Assembly: GCF_037969875.1 (NCBI RefSeq)
Contig: NZ_CP150218.1
Coordinates: forward strand, 4,464,001 to 4,528,000
Origin: Paenibacillus sp. FSL R7-0337
GTDB taxonomy: Bacteria > Bacillota > Bacilli > Paenibacillales > Paenibacillaceae
DNA length: 64,000 nt
Direction of reading: 5' to 3'
This document shows, piece after piece, positions 62,685 to 64,000 of the stretch; position 1 is the first letter of the stretch, and the number at the start of each line of letters is the position of its first letter. The notes beneath the pieces are model-generated. The model searched no databases and was not told the origin of the DNA. It worked only from the letters and a program-made list of their open reading frames with translations. The position numbers and the translations under genes are program-made.

Positions 62685-64000
62685 ATGAAGAAAGTGCTAT
62701 ATGTACCGCTCGATGATCGGCCTGTCAATTTGGATGATGTGATTGTGCTAGGGAAGTCGGCGGGGATTCATGTGATCACACCGGATGTAACGGACCTTAA
62801 GAACCGCCTGGATTCGCAAAAGACAGCATCAGGCACAACCCTGCTGACCACAGGTTCACCGGCTTATGGAGACACAGCCAAGATCCGGCAATTTATTCGG
62901 GATCATGCGGCTTCAGCGGATGGCTTCATCCTCTCGGCGGACATGCTCGCTTATGGGGGACTGATTGGAAGCCGCCGTCTGCGTACGGATGCAGGGGGTG
63001 CTTATCCCGCTTATGATGCTGCAATTACAGAACTGCTGGAAGTCATCCGTGAAGTGAAGCAAGCTTACCCGGACAAGCCAGTGTATGTAATGGATACGAT
63101 TATGAGGCTGGCCACCACCTCTTTTGCGGAAGGGCTGGATTTGGCGGCCTATACCGAGTCCCGTAATTTCATGCTTCAGCCGCGCAGAAGCTTCGCGCAG
63201 TTCGATGATATTCTCAGCGGATATAACCTGTCCCAGACTGGCGCATATGGAGATACGGCTACTTTTGATAAAGAGCAGTATTACAATACCAGAGCGCATA
63301 AGTTCAAGACGAACCGCTATATTCTGGAAGTGCTGGCGCAGGAGGGCTCTATTGATTTCCTTGCAGTCGGTGTAGATGACGCCAACACTCAGGGCGTGCA
63401 GATTAACGAGATTCACTATATGGAAGCAGGCATTAATGAATGGCTGGGCGGGACTCAGGGTCAAAATCCGGACCGGGCCGTCATTCTCCCTGATGCAGAC
63501 GGACTGGGACAGTCCTTACTGGCACGGATGGCGAATCAGCTCTACCGGAACGGGGCCACCACCAGGTATACCGTTGAATATTTCGGACCTCATGGCTCTA
63601 CCCTTACGAGTCCGTATGAATATATGAATGTGCATCAGAACATCCTGCGCCATCTGGATATTGTGGGGGGAGAGGCGGTAGGTGATGCCCGTGAGGTGGA
63701 GATTATCGCAATTACCGCTGCGGATCAGGCACTGGCTGCGGTTAACCGGATCGAAGATAACTATTCCCGTCTTGTCCCGTCGGTAGTGATTGACTGTGTC
63801 GGCGCAGGTGCAGCAGATGCAAGTATAACTGAGGCTTTGCTGGGCAGCAGGCGTACTGGCGCGCTATTTGGGTATAGCGGCTGGAATACGCCAGGGAACA
63901 AAATCGGCCTCTCACTGGGCATGGCCCAGGCCCGGTATGCTTGGGTCGTTACAGAGACCGGCGCAGCAGCGCTGGCTCTTGCGGTTAACGCTCACGGCTC
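62685..64000 (+). CDS. DUF4127 family protein (3' truncated by window)
   Basis: The frame from ATG 62685 is open to the end of the window (at least 438 residues). It begins MKKVLYVPLDDRPVNLDDVI, the DUF4127 signature, and contains GFILSADMLAYGGLIGSRRL, FLAVGVDDANTQGVQ, ILPDADGLGQSLLARMANQL and GYSGWNTPGNKIGLSLGMA. The biochemical role of the family is not established to my knowledge. GGAG lies 10 nt upstream. GC content returns to the genome norm here. Confidence 0.85.
   Translation, partial: MKKVLYVPLDDRPVNLDDVIVLGKSAGIHVITPDVTDLKNRLDSQKTASGTTLLTTGSPAYGDTAKIRQFIRDHAASADGFILSADMLAYGGLIGSRRLRTDAGGAYPAYDAAITELLEVIREVKQAYPDKPVYVMDTIMRLATTSFAEGLDLAAYTESRNFMLQPRRSFAQFDDILSGYNLSQTGAYGDTATFDKEQYYNTRAHKFKTNRYILEVLAQEGSIDFLAVGVDDANTQGVQINEIHYMEAGINEWLGGTQGQNPDRAVILPDADGLGQSLLARMANQLYRNGATTRYTVEYFGPHGSTLTSPYEYMNVHQNILRHLDIVGGEAVGDAREVEIIAITAADQALAAVNRIEDNYSRLVPSVVIDCVGAGAADASITEALLGSRRTGALFGYSGWNTPGNKIGLSLGMAQARYAWVVTETGAAALALAVNAHG

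Overview
The window looks like a chromosomal segment of a Paenibacillus-type Firmicute. This is inferred from about 50-55% GC coding sequence, purine-rich Shine-Dalgarno sites with frequent TTG/GTG starts, a very large SLH-anchored surface protein, YesM/YesN-type two-component systems paired with CUT1 sugar ABC transporters, a GH94 phosphorylase, GH3 and GH4 glycosidases, and a LysM-GH18 spore-type glucosaminidase. No species can be named from the sequence alone.

Layout. 1-5.6 kb: the 3' end of a bacterial RNA-repair (Pnkp-type) ligase, a tandem array of small palindromes, a decayed gene, a small membrane protein, a GH94 phosphorylase and a tandem GNAT protein. 5.9-15.2 kb: a 1519-residue lectin-like SLH surface protein, a receiver-BTAD regulator, a GntR/UTRA regulator and phosphoketolase. 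15.2-17.5 kb: a two-gene radical-SAM/DNA-repair operon whose consensus promoter holds a LexA box in its spacer. 17.6-30.5 kb: a GH3 beta-glucosidase with swapped domain order, a SleL-like hydrolase, GNAT, AraC and XRE regulators, tRNA-Leu(CAG), a Gfo/Idh/MocA oxidoreductase with a divergent AraC regulator, and a lipoprotein. 30.5-37.5 kb: a minus-strand sugar locus (two permeases, binding protein, LacI regulator, BadF/BcrA-type kinase, GH4 glycosidase) with two near-identical 24-bp palindromic operators 84 bp apart. 37.7-43.5 kb: uridine kinase, a threonine-aldolase-like enzyme and an exopolysaccharide trio (GT2, pyruvyl transferase, flippase). 43.7-48 kb: an aldose-1-epimerase homologue, an M20 amidohydrolase, an AT-rich foreign gene running into its 3' end, and a methyltransferase broken by one nonsense codon. 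48-54.8 kb: a second CUT1 system with its YesM/YesN pair and an unlisted 42-residue membrane protein. 55-58 kb: alanine dehydrogenase and a PucR-type regulator (AdeR-like).

58.1-62.6 kb is an AT-rich accessory island: a lipoprotein, an IS110 element with a structured 5' non-coding region (bridge-RNA candidate), a decayed inverted-repeat element, a phage-type GH24 lysozyme, and a compact sigO-yvrJ-rsoA-like operon coding for a split sigma factor. This is the most interesting part of the window. The same bipartite promoter (TGGTTGTAA, then CTTTATA or CTTATA 27 nt from its start) stands before the split-sigma operon, before the lysozyme and, on the other strand, before a DUF4127 gene that runs off the end. 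This suggests an autoregulated split-sigma regulon controlling a lytic enzyme and a DUF4127 protein.

All functions are read from motifs and remembered families; no search or fold prediction was run.
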